Shown piece after piece: positions 1-6,095 of a stretch of 6,095 nucleotides of DNA. The position numbers were made by a program, and so were the translations under genes. The stretch is from Prevotella sp. GTDB lineage: Bacteria > Bacteroidota > Bacteroidia > Bacteroidales > Dysgonomonadaceae. The first letter of the stretch is position 1. Each line of letters starts with the position of its first letter. The stretch covers positions 1 through 6,095 of the forward strand of contig JAISKQ010000321.1 in NCBI GenBank assembly GCA_031260865.1, written 5' to 3'. Under the pieces are notes generated by a model. The model saw nothing but the letters and a program-made list of their open reading frames with translations, did not search any database and was not told the origin of the DNA.

Positions 1-8
1 TTGTAATA

Positions 9-635
9 GTGGCAAAAAAGAATTTCTATGTGGTCTGGAATGGCGTTAGACCGGGCGTGTATTCATCATGGACTGACTGTAAAGCTCAAGTTGACGGATA
101 CGACGGAGCTATTTATAAATCATTTCCCAATAAGGCGGAAGCCGAAAAGGCATATAACGAAAGCCCCTGGCTCTATGTAGGAAAGAAAGCCGAAGCAGGG
201 AAGAAAGTCCCGATACAAAACATCCCCGAGATTATACAAGATAGCCTTTCGGTAGATGCCGCGTGTAGCGGTAATCCCGGATTGCTTGAATACAGAGGAG
301 TATATGTCAAGACCGGGCAAGAAATATTTAAGCAAGGGCCTTTCGAAAAAGGGACAAACAATATCGGCGAATTTTTAGCATTGGTACATGGTATCGCTTT
401 ATTAAAACAAAAGAACTTTTCGATACCGGTATATTCCGATAGCGTAAACGCCATCAAATGGGTACGGGAGAAAAAATGTAAGACCAAACTTGAACGCGTG
501 CCCGAAAATGAGTCTCTGTTTTATATGATAGAAAGGGCTGAAAAATGGCTGCGGGAAAATACTTATACCACTCAGATTATAAAGTGGAAAACAAATGAAT
601 GGGGCGAAATTCCCGCCGATTTTGGACGGAAATAA
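9..635 (+). CDS. Ribonuclease H (type 1) with N-terminal viroplasmin-like hybrid-binding domain
   Basis: This enzyme cleaves the RNA strand of RNA-DNA hybrids in the cytoplasm, removing R-loops and primer RNA. Residues 4-50 form a viroplasmin/hybrid-binding domain (FYVVWNGVRPGVYSSW, then a lysine- and alanine-rich helix). A linker of about 25 residues leads to the RNase H fold (about 78-208). The catalytic carboxylates are visible: D83 (SVDAACSGNPG), E121 (NNIGEFLAL), D144 (YSDS) and D204 (IPADFGRK). E200 lies four residues before D204. From memory of the family, these match Bacillus halodurans RNase H D71, E109, D132, E188 and D192 with a constant offset of 12, and the E. coli-type active-site histidine is absent. 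The 208-residue length is normal for two-domain bacterial forms. The start is GTG at 9. The frame stays open to the window edge, but the protein begins exactly where homologues begin (MAKKNFYVVW). The gene converges on rubrerythrin. Confidence 0.95.
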   Translation: MAKKNFYVVWNGVRPGVYSSWTDCKAQVDGYDGAIYKSFPNKAEAEKAYNESPWLYVGKKAEAGKKVPIQNIPEIIQDSLSVDAACSGNPGLLEYRGVYVKTGQEIFKQGPFEKGTNNIGEFLALVHGIALLKQKNFSIPVYSDSVNAIKWVREKKCKTKLERVPENESLFYMIERAEKWLRENTYTTQIIKWKTNEWGEIPADFGRK

Positions 636-658
636 GAGAACCGTTTAACGATATTCAG

Positions 659-696
659 AAAAAACAGCAGAGGCCGCCCACTTTGGACAGCCTCTT
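659..696 (-). terminator. Rho-independent terminator of the rubrerythrin gene
   Basis: The arms AGAGGC (669-674) and GCCTCT (690-695) pair perfectly. Inside them a further CCA/TGG stem (678-680 with 684-686) and a lone G-C pair (676 with 688) close a three-base loop. Read on the minus strand, the hairpin is followed after a few bases by six T residues (complement of A659-664). It begins 24 bases past the rubrerythrin stop codon. On the plus strand no T-run follows, so it is a poor terminator for RNase H, although it could still block convergent read-through. Confidence 0.75.
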
Positions 697-719
697 CCAT
701 TCATATCATTGCACTTTGA

Positions 720-1298
720 TTAGAAGTTCCACTTCAACGGTTCAAAGTATGCTTGCGGATGAAGGCAAGCCGGACAAGTTTTAGGAGCGACTTTACTCTT
801 AATTACGAATCCGCAATTGCGGCATTGCCAGTCGATAGCTTCTTCACGTGAGAAAACGGCGTCATTCTGTACACGAGCCAATAAGGCTTTGTAACGATCT
901 TCATGCATATTTTCCACCTTAGCTACCATACGGTACATTACGGCGACATCTTTAAATCCTTCTTTTTCAGCAATATCTGCAAAAGCAGGATAATCACTAT
1001 ACCATTCTTCATGTTCGCCGGCCGCGGCTTCTGTCAGGTTTTCGGCTGTTGTCCCTATTTTTCCGGCGGGATATGTCGCGGTAATTTCCACCATACCGCC
1101 TTCCAAGAACTTGAACATACGTTTCGCGTGTTCTTTTTCCTGATCCGCTGTTTCTAAGAATATAGCGGCGATTTGTTCATAACCTTCTTTTTTAGCCGCA
1201 CTTGCAAACATTGTATAACGCATTCTAGCCTGAGATTCTCCGGCGAATGATTTTAACAGACACTTTTCAGTTTCTGTACCTTTAATACTTCTTTCCAT
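720..1298 (-). CDS. Rubrerythrin (diiron peroxidase with C-terminal rubredoxin domain)
   Basis: Rubrerythrin is a cytoplasmic, NAD(P)H-dependent peroxidase that reduces hydrogen peroxide to water in anaerobes and microaerophiles. Electrons pass through its rubredoxin iron to the diiron site. Residues 1-145 are the ferritin-like four-helix bundle. The diiron ligand motifs are E21 (AGESQARMRY), E54 and H57 (DQEKEHAKR), E95 and E98 (GEHEEWY), and E129 with H132 (KVENMH). The C-terminal rubredoxin knuckles are C159/C162 (CRNC) and C175/C178 (CPAC), binding one iron. The 192-residue length fits the classical family, and no key residue is missing. The ATG at 1298-1296 has no Shine-Dalgarno sequence, as is usual in Bacteroidota. 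The gene stands alone, with its own candidate promoter (1334-1363) and terminator (659-696). Expression is likely to respond to peroxide or oxygen, but I see no clear operator. Confidence 0.97.
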   Translation of the reverse strand: MERSIKGTETEKCLLKSFAGESQARMRYTMFASAAKKEGYEQIAAIFLETADQEKEHAKRMFKFLEGGMVEITATYPAGKIGTTAENLTEAAAGEHEEWYSDYPAFADIAEKEGFKDVAVMYRMVAKVENMHEDRYKALLARVQNDAVFSREEAIDWQCRNCGFVIKSKVAPKTCPACLHPQAYFEPLKWNF

Positions 1299-1333
1299 AA
1301 CTTGATGATAGTTTTTAAAAATTTGACTTTATA

Positions 1334-1363
1334 CAAATATAGCATTTAAAATCCTTTTCCGAA
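1334..1363 (-). promoter_or_regulatory. Candidate promoter of the rubrerythrin gene
   Basis: On the minus strand, TATATTTG (complement of 1334-1341) matches the Bacteroidota -7 consensus TAnnTTTG exactly. Eighteen bases further upstream, TTCG (complement of 1360-1363) is an imperfect -33 element where TTTG is expected. This would give a 5' leader of roughly 30 bases before the ATG at 1298. The consensus is established knowledge; its use here is inferred. Confidence 0.6.
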
Positions 1364-1383
1364 TAAGATTTCAAATGATTTTA

Positions 1384-1391
1384 TACCTTTG
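1384..1391 (+). promoter_or_regulatory. Candidate -7 element for the SulP gene
   Basis: TACCTTTG at 1384-1391, followed by TAGTC, matches TAnnTTTG on the plus strand. It lies 43 bases from the oppositely oriented rubrerythrin -7 element. No good -33 element is present at the usual distance upstream. If used, it gives the SulP transcript a long AT-rich leader of about 150 bases. No other plus-strand match stands out between here and the start codon. Confidence 0.45.
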
Positions 1392-1430
1392 TAGTCTTAA
1401 AAATTGTATAAAAATAACACCTTTTAGGTC

Positions 1431-1481
1431 AGTTAATTAGAAAGAAGTTTAAATAAAAAAATATAATCTGTATAATTAACT
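1431..1481. repeat. Inverted repeat in the SulP leader
   Basis: AGTTAATTA (1431-1439) and TAATTAACT (1473-1481) are perfect 9-base inverted arms separated by 33 bases. They lie between the candidate promoter and the SulP start codon. They could be a spaced operator or the base of a long leader stem. The surrounding sequence is very AT-rich, so a chance match is quite possible. Confidence 0.3.
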
Positions 1482-1550
1482 ATTTATTAGAGCGTTGTTT
1501 GTTTTTATAGCGAATATTTATCTTTTATCAATTGTTTCTATTGATTTGTT

Positions 1551-3248
1551 ATGAAAAAGGATTTTCTCAAGGACTTCACACCTCAGTTGTTTATTTCCCT
1601 GAAAACGTATAATAAGGAAAAGTTCATCAGCGACCTGATGGCGGGCTTAATTGTCGGCATTGTCGCGCTACCTTTGGCGTTAGCCTTTGGTATCGCGTCG
1701 GGAGTAACACCCGAACAAGGTATAATTACAGCTATTATAGCCGGATTTATCATATCATTCTTGGGTGGCAGCCGCGTGCAGATAGGTGGGCCAACCGGCG
1801 CTTTTATTGTGATTGTGTACGGCGTAGTGCAAACGCATGGTATAAAAGGTTTGCTCATTGCCACTATTATAGCCGGAGTCATACTGGTCTTGCTGGGCAT
1901 TTTCAAGTTAGGTAAGATTATCAAGTTTATCCCCTATCCTATTATCGTGGGTTTTACCAGCGGTATAGCCGTTACGATTTTCACGACGCAGATAGCCGAT
2001 ATTTTCGGACTGGACTTTGGCGGTGAAAAAGTTCCCGGAGACTTCATCGGCAAATGGATTATGTATTTCAAACACTTTGACACGATCAATTGGTGGAATA
2101 CCCTCATCAGCATAGCCAGTATATTTATCATTGTGATTACGCCCCGCGTCATAAAAAAAATACCGGGATCGTTGGTGGCTATTATCATCATTACGATAGT
2201 AGTATATCTATTAAAAAACTATGCCGTAATTGATGTCATAGATACGATTGGAGACCGGTTCAGAATCAACGCGGCAATTCCCGCCGCCGAAATTCCGACC
2301 ATCAATATGGCAACCATTACCGACCTGCTGCCTGTCGCCCTCACCATAGCAATGCTGGGAGCGATAGAGTCGCTGTTATCCGCGACGGTGGCGGACGGCG
2401 TTATTGGCGGAGAAAAGCATAATTCCAACTCGGAACTTATCGCGCAGGGAGTGGCAAATATCATCACGCCTCTGTTTGGCGGCATACCTGCCACAGGCGC
2501 CATCGCCCGCACCATGACCAATATAAACAATGGTGGACGCAGCCCCATAGCGGGTATCATACATGCCGTTGTATTATTGCTGATACTGCTCCTATTGATG
2601 CCATTGGCTCAATATATCCCGATGGCGTGCCTGGCGGGTGTGTTGGTTATAGTAGCCTATAACATGAGTGAATGGCGCACGTTCAAAGCATTGTTTAAGA
2701 ACCAAAAATCGGATATTGCCGTATTGCTTATCACTTTCTTCCTTACTGTGATATTCGACTTGACGATAGCTATCGAGGTCGGATTATTATTGGCGGTGGT
2801 ACTGTTCCTGAAACGTATAAACGATGTGACTCATGTATCTGTGTTTAAAGATAAACTTGACCTGACGGACGAAAGTGAATATACTCAGGCTGATGAAGTA
2901 CTTATTTTGCCGGAAGATGTGGAAGTATATGAAATAGACGGCCCTTTCTTCTTCGGCATAGCCAACAAATTTGAAGAAAGTATGCGTATCATAGGCGATA
3001 AATCGAAGATACGTATCATACGGATGCGCAAAGTTCCGTTTATAGATTCCACGGGGCTGCATAACCTGACAAGCTTGTGCCAAAAATCGATGAATGACGG
3101 CATACAAGTCATCCTTTCAGGGGTACGCCCGAAAGTACACGCGGTAATAAATAAATCGAAAATACCGAATATGATAGGCGAAATTAATATATGCGACAAT
3201 ATCAACGCGGCTTTGGACAGAGCCAAGTCGATACTTGGAAAAGAGTGA
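1551..3248 (+). CDS. SulP/SLC26-family inorganic anion transporter with STAS domain
   Basis: This inner-membrane secondary transporter imports an inorganic anion. Sulfate and bicarbonate are the usual bacterial substrates, and the sequence alone does not decide between them. Residues about 25-420 form the membrane domain, with hydrophobic segments in the usual 7+7 inverted-repeat pattern. Family signatures are visible: the N-terminal DLMAGLIVGIVALPLALAFG (28-47), the TM3 half-helix region QIGGPTGAF (77-85), GAIESLLSATVADG (270-283) with acidic E273, and the TM10 region GGIPATGAIARTMTN (310-324) with R320. After a linker, residues about 455-560 form a cytoplasmic STAS domain with FFFGIANKFEES and FIDSTG (497-502). 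That site matches the phosphorylated serine motif of anti-sigma-factor antagonists. The 565-residue length is normal and no frameshift is seen. The ATG at 1551 has no Shine-Dalgarno sequence but begins at the usual family position. The gene appears monocistronic. No carbonic anhydrase or sulfate-assimilation gene lies beside it to indicate the substrate. Confidence 0.94.
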   Translation: MKKDFLKDFTPQLFISLKTYNKEKFISDLMAGLIVGIVALPLALAFGIASGVTPEQGIITAIIAGFIISFLGGSRVQIGGPTGAFIVIVYGVVQTHGIKGLLIATIIAGVILVLLGIFKLGKIIKFIPYPIIVGFTSGIAVTIFTTQIADIFGLDFGGEKVPGDFIGKWIMYFKHFDTINWWNTLISIASIFIIVITPRVIKKIPGSLVAIIIITIVVYLLKNYAVIDVIDTIGDRFRINAAIPAAEIPTINMATITDLLPVALTIAMLGAIESLLSATVADGVIGGEKHNSNSELIAQGVANIITPLFGGIPATGAIARTMTNINNGGRSPIAGIIHAVVLLLILLLLMPLAQYIPMACLAGVLVIVAYNMSEWRTFKALFKNQKSDIAVLLITFFLTVIFDLTIAIEVGLLLAVVLFLKRINDVTHVSVFKDKLDLTDESEYTQADEVLILPEDVEVYEIDGPFFFGIANKFEESMRIIGDKSKIRIIRMRKVPFIDSTGLHNLTSLCQKSMNDGIQVILSGVRPKVHAVINKSKIPNMIGEINICDNINAALDRAKSILGKE

Positions 3249-3288
3249 TCGCTGTTTTGAGTTAATCTCTGTATATTTCGTTCCCTGA

Positions 3289-3543
3289 CATACTATTCAG
3301 GCATTCAATCCGTTTATTATTCTCAAGAATATTGAAGTATCTCCTTCTGTATTCCCTCGATTTTCAGCCGGCTACAATGCGGATAATTGGTCTGTTGGAG
3401 TGTCTGTTATTATAAATAAAATATATGTCACACGAACCGAGTCATTGAAAAGGATATTCGATACCGGAACTTTCCAAGTCAGCTTTATCAAACGATTTGA
3501 TATAGCGCCCAAATTCATGAAGAAGATCAAATACATCAATTAA
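3289..3543 (+). pseudogene. Remnant of an outer-membrane beta-barrel protein, C-terminal end (DUF4421-like)
   Basis: The frame from just after the TGA at 3286-3288 to the TAA at 3541-3543 has 84 sense codons. It has no plausible start: the only ATG is codon 77, and one GTG occurs at codon 38. The product looks like real protein, with alternating polar and hydrophobic strands. Residues 23-40 read PRFSAGYNADNWSVGVSV. Residues 59-70 read TGTFQVSFIKRF, resembling a terminal beta-strand with a BAM-type signal, and a lysine-rich tail follows. From memory this pattern resembles the C-terminus of DUF4421 proteins of Bacteroidota, which are about 300 residues long. The rest of such a gene is missing, because the SulP stop codon lies only 40 bases upstream. 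I infer a truncated, inactive relic. The alternative is a chance open frame; the GYN..W pattern and the strand periodicity argue against that. Confidence 0.55.
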
Positions 3544-3740
3544 GTCAAACAAAAAACGCATTATATTATATACAAAAGTAAATTTATAATGTTAAATTAT
3601 TAAAAGCGTGTAACATTTCCCTCTTTTTTGCGACATATATATAAAAGTTTCGACACAAAACATTACGGTGTGAATTTTATAACGCTAATTTTGTGCGATA
3701 AACAAACTTATATGAATCGATCTAATTAATAATAGCAAGC
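3544..3740 (+). promoter_or_regulatory. AT-rich upstream region of the ABC transporter operon
   Basis: This stretch has no credible reading frame. It is strongly AT-rich and includes a TATATATA run near 3635. TAATTTTG at 3686-3693 matches the TAnnTTTG -7 consensus and would place transcription start about 40 bases before the GTG at 3741; no good -33 element is seen. Two other marks lie here. CGACA is repeated at 3631-3635 and 3651-3655, exactly 20 bases apart. CACAAAA (3654-3660) and TTTTGTG (3689-3695) form an inverted pair that spans the promoter. These could be regulator sites, but the evidence is only positional. Confidence 0.45.
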
Positions 3741-4436
3741 GTGATAAGGATAAAAAGTTTAAACAAAACTTACTGGGGCGTATCTCCATTGCATGTATTG
3801 AAAGGCATCAATATGGACGTTGAAAAAGGAGAATTAGTTTCTATCATGGGAGCCTCAGGTTCAGGTAAATCTACCCTTCTTAATATTTTAGGCATTTTGG
3901 ATACGTACGATACCGGAGAATATTATTTGGATAATGTCCTGATAAAAAACTTGAGCGAAACAAAAGCCGCCGAGTTACGGAATAAAAAGATAGGCTTCGT
4001 ATTCCAGTCTTTTAATCTGATCACGTTCAAAAACGCGCTCGAAAATGTTGCGTTACCGCTCTATTATCAAGGAATTTCCCGAAAAAAGCGCAATGTAATT
4101 GCCATGGAATACCTCGATAAAATGGGATTGGTCAGCCATGCGAGCCACATGCCCAATGAATTATCGGGAGGGCAAAAACAACGGGTAGCTATCGCCCGCG
4201 CCTTGATAGCGCAACCACAGGTAATATTGGCTGACGAACCCACCGGAGCTTTAGATAGCCAGACTTCCCGGGAGATGATGGAGCTGTTGCGCCAAATAAA
4301 TACGGATAATGGAATCACAATGCTCATCGTAACGCACGAGCAGTCCGTAGCCGACGCTACCGACCGCGTGATTCATATCAAAGACGGTATTATCGGTTCT
4401 ATAGAAGTGAATGAAAACCCCGTAATAGTAATGTAA
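3741..4436 (+). CDS. ABC transporter ATP-binding protein, MacB/LolD type
   Basis: This is the cytoplasmic ATPase of a type VII (mechanotransmission-like) ABC system. It forms a dimer that powers the two membrane subunits encoded next. All nucleotide-binding motifs are intact: Walker A GASGSGKST (37-45), Q-loop Q89 (VFQSFNL), ABC signature LSGGQ (141-145), Walker B VILADEP (161-167) with catalytic E166, D-loop ALD (170-172) and switch H199 (VTHE). The NILGILD stretch after Walker A and the DEPTGALDS stretch are typical of the LolD/MacB/FtsE branch. The 231-residue length is that of a stand-alone ATPase. The start is taken as GTG at 3741, because it gives the usual N-terminus (MIRIKSLNKTY) and no in-frame ATG lies close upstream. 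The stop codon is one base from the permease ATG, so the two are translationally coupled. The substrate is unknown; relatives export peptides, antibiotics or lipoproteins. Confidence 0.95.
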   Translation: MIRIKSLNKTYWGVSPLHVLKGINMDVEKGELVSIMGASGSGKSTLLNILGILDTYDTGEYYLDNVLIKNLSETKAAELRNKKIGFVFQSFNLITFKNALENVALPLYYQGISRKKRNVIAMEYLDKMGLVSHASHMPNELSGGQKQRVAIARALIAQPQVILADEPTGALDSQTSREMMELLRQINTDNGITMLIVTHEQSVADATDRVIHIKDGIIGSIEVNENPVIVM

Positions 4437-4437
4437 T

Positions 4438-5691
4438 ATGTTTGACTTTGACTCATTACGCGAAATATTCTCCACAATCAATAAAAATAAGATGCGGACA
4501 TTCCTTACCAGTTTTGCCGTCGCATGGGGTATATTTATGCTTATCATCTTACTTTCGGCAGGAAACGGTCTTAAAAACGGGGTAACATCAAACTTCTCGC
4601 GCCGGGCGCAAAACTCCGTGACATTGTGGCCGGGTTGGACTTCCATGCCTCATAACGGGTTGCCGACGGATCGCCAAATCAAATTCGACTTCAAGGACTA
4701 TGACCTGGTAAGGAACAAGATACCCGAAGTAGAATACGTTTCCGTCAGGCTTAACCAAGGTGCTACTCTTTCGTACGGAAAAGAATATGGTTCATGGAGT
4801 CTGGAAGGGGTTTCGCAGGATGCCTCGATTATAAACAATCTGAAAGTGACCAGCGGTAACGGACGCTTTCTGAATAAGATGGATATTGATAACCGCCGCA
4901 AGGTAATTGTTATCAGTCCCGATATGAAAAAAGTATTATTCAAAGACGCCGACCCCGTCAATAAATATATTATAGCGAATAATAATATTGCCTATCAGGT
5001 AATTGGCGTATATGACAACGAAGATATGTATAGCAACAATCCGCCCGCGTATATTCCGTTTACCACAGCCCAGTTGCTTTATAACAAAGGATACGGATTC
5101 CGCCGGATCGACTTTACGGTTGTAGGATTAAAGACAAAAGAAGCGAACGAAAAATTTGTAGAGGAGATACGTCGAAAAATGGGTAAACTCCATAACTTCG
5201 ACCCCGCTGACCGGTCAGCCTTATATGTGCGGAATACAGCCGAAGACATGCTTGAAGCCGAAAGTATATTTTCCATTATCACATCATTTATTATAGTGAT
5301 AGGCGTCGCCTCGTTGTTGGCGGGAATTGTCGGAGTAGGTAATATCATGCTCATCACGGTAAAAGAACGCACACGCGAAATAGGTATAAGGAAAGCCATT
5401 GGAGCCACGCCGTTATCGGTGCTGAAACTCATTATTTTTGAATCTATAATGATTACGACGGTAGCCGGGTACATCGGTATCGTCATAGGCATAGGCATAA
5501 CAGAAACTATCAGTACACTGATGGCGAATATGCCGTCCGACGGGCCTTCTATATTCAAAGACCCGACTGTTGATTTAGGAACTGTTATATGGGCTACAGT
5601 AGCGTTGATAATCGCGGGTACTTTCGCAGGACTGATACCTGCCCTTAAAGCGACAAGAGTAAGTCCTATCGAGGCTATGAGAGCCGAATAA
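4438..5691 (+). CDS. MacB/FtsX-type ABC transporter permease
   Basis: This inner-membrane subunit works with the upstream ATPase. TM1 covers about residues 20-41 (TSFAVAWGIFMLIILLSAG). A large periplasmic MacB-type core domain runs from about 45 to 270. Three further membrane segments follow at about 276-305, 330-358 and 380-402, giving the four-helix topology of the family. The FtsX-domain coupling signature NIMLITVKERTREIGIRKAI (302-321) and the ending RVSPIEAMRAE (407-417) are characteristic. At 417 residues it is complete and lacks a fused ATPase, unlike E. coli MacB. The ATG follows the ATPase stop by one base. It is paralogous to the next permease. Such proteins usually transmit ATP-driven motion to the periplasm rather than move substrate through the membrane. 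The substrate cannot be told from the sequence. Confidence 0.94.
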   Translation: MFDFDSLREIFSTINKNKMRTFLTSFAVAWGIFMLIILLSAGNGLKNGVTSNFSRRAQNSVTLWPGWTSMPHNGLPTDRQIKFDFKDYDLVRNKIPEVEYVSVRLNQGATLSYGKEYGSWSLEGVSQDASIINNLKVTSGNGRFLNKMDIDNRRKVIVISPDMKKVLFKDADPVNKYIIANNNIAYQVIGVYDNEDMYSNNPPAYIPFTTAQLLYNKGYGFRRIDFTVVGLKTKEANEKFVEEIRRKMGKLHNFDPADRSALYVRNTAEDMLEAESIFSIITSFIIVIGVASLLAGIVGVGNIMLITVKERTREIGIRKAIGATPLSVLKLIIFESIMITTVAGYIGIVIGIGITETISTLMANMPSDGPSIFKDPTVDLGTVIWATVALIIAGTFAGLIPALKATRVSPIEAMRAE

Positions 5692-5711
5692 TATAAAAAA
5701 GAAGCGGAAAA

Positions 5712-6095
5712 ATGTTTGATTTAGACAATTGGCAAGAGATATGGGTCACGATAACGCGGAATAAACTGCGTAGTTTTCTGACATGTATTGGCGTTTCATG
5801 GGGAATTTTTATGCTGATTATACTCATTGGCATCGGGTATAGTTTAGAGGGGGGTATCATGAAAAATGTGAGCGGCTTCGCTTCTAACTCGTGTTTCTTT
5901 TGGACAAATGTCACCAGTGAACCTTTTAAGGGTTTTAGAAAAGGTCGTTTTTGGTCTATGGATCGCAAGGACGTCTCCCTAATCAGGCAAAAAGCCCGGT
6001 CGGTAGAATATATTTCTCCGGTGCTATTCGGAAACAGCGGCGACAAAAATGTAGTACGAGGACAAAAAACGGGTTCTTACGGAACAAGGGGTATT
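5712..6095 (+). CDS. Second MacB/FtsX-type permease, 5' part only (runs off the window)
   Basis: An open frame of 128 codons starts at ATG 5712 and reaches the window edge without a stop, so the gene is partial here because of the window and not because it is broken. Its N-terminus, MFDLDNWQEIWVTITRNKLR, aligns without gaps with that of the preceding permease. It includes the TM1 segment VSWGIFMLIILIGIG (28-42), where WGIFMLIIL is identical in both. Residues from about 45 onward begin the periplasmic core domain (WSMDRKDVSLIRQKARSVEY at 81-100 matches the FDFKDYDLVRNKIPEVEY region of its neighbour). Beyond TM1 the two diverge strongly. The gene starts 20 bases after the previous stop, behind a purine-rich AAAAAAGAAGCGGAAAA stretch that may help ribosome binding. 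The rest, presumably about 290 more residues with three membrane segments, lies past the right edge. Confidence 0.9.
   Translation, partial: MFDLDNWQEIWVTITRNKLRSFLTCIGVSWGIFMLIILIGIGYSLEGGIMKNVSGFASNSCFFWTNVTSEPFKGFRKGRFWSMDRKDVSLIRQKARSVEYISPVLFGNSGDKNVVRGQKTGSYGTRGI

Noticed and set aside
599..784. A 61-codon plus-strand frame overlapping the ends of the RNase H and rubrerythrin genes
   Set aside because: It runs through the RNase H 3' end, the terminator hairpin and the rubrerythrin 3' end in other frames. Its product shows no recognisable pattern.
3284..3301. CCTGA/TCAGG hairpin after the SulP gene as a terminator
   Set aside because: It has only five base pairs with an eight-base loop and no following T-run. 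It overlaps the start of the beta-barrel relic.
3290..3420. A second open frame overlapping the relic, beginning near TTCCCTGACATACTATTC
   Set aside because: Its product is leucine- and arginine-rich with no strand pattern or motif and stops near 3416. The frame containing GYNADNWSVGVSV is far more protein-like.
3573..3580. A minus-strand TACTTTTG match to the -7 promoter consensus
   Set aside because: No minus-strand gene lies downstream; it would transcribe antisense to the relic and SulP. A chance match is likely in such AT-rich sequence.
3712..3729. ATG at 3712 as an alternative start for the ABC ATPase
   Set aside because: It is in a different frame and meets a TAA after five codons.
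5079..5558. A 159-codon minus-strand frame inside the first permease
   Set aside because: It lies fully antisense to a confidently identified gene. Its hydrophobic composition mirrors the membrane-coding strand. The same applies to the minus-strand frame at 5675-6046 opposite the second permease.
1..6095. Search for CRISPR arrays, tRNA genes, insertion sequences, defence or phage genes
   Set aside because: I saw no regularly spaced repeats, cloverleaf-like sequence, transposase motifs or unfamiliar gene cluster. The genes are ordinary chromosomal families.

Overview
The window looks like a chromosomal segment from a member of the Bacteroidota, most likely order Bacteroidales. Four things point there. 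Start sites lack Shine-Dalgarno sequences and have AT-rich leaders. TAnnTTTG-type -7 promoter elements precede three transcription units. The RNase H has an N-terminal viroplasmin-like domain. An ABC ATPase is followed by tandem MacB/FtsX-type permeases, a common arrangement in this phylum. The genus cannot be fixed by eye.

Layout. A complete ribonuclease H gene (9-635, +, GTG start) converges on a complete rubrerythrin gene (720-1298, -). A hairpin plus T-tract between them serves as the rubrerythrin terminator. A 252-base divergent, AT-rich spacer (1299-1550) carries a candidate promoter on each strand. A SulP-family anion transporter with a C-terminal STAS domain follows (1551-3248, +). 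The next 492 bases hold no intact gene. The first half (3289-3543) preserves 84 open codons with no start codon, which read like the C-terminal end of an outer-membrane beta-barrel protein, probably a DUF4421-type protein. I interpret this as a gene remnant. The second half (3544-3740) is AT-rich and ends in a promoter for the last operon. That operon (3741 to the window edge, +) encodes a MacB/LolD-type ABC ATPase, a complete MacB-type permease 1 base downstream, and a second, paralogous permease cut off by the window edge after 128 codons.

How the genes relate. RNase H acts in RNA-DNA hybrid removal, rubrerythrin in peroxide detoxification, and SulP in anion uptake. They look like independent transcription units. 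The ATPase and two permeases form one operon. They probably make a mechanotransmission-type ABC complex with one ATPase and two different half-transporter permeases, and any periplasmic adaptor or outer-membrane partner would lie beyond the right edge.

I found no CRISPR array, tRNA, rRNA, insertion sequence or phage gene. Most of the region is ordinary chromosome. The least expected items are the unannotated beta-barrel remnant and the paralogous permease pair.
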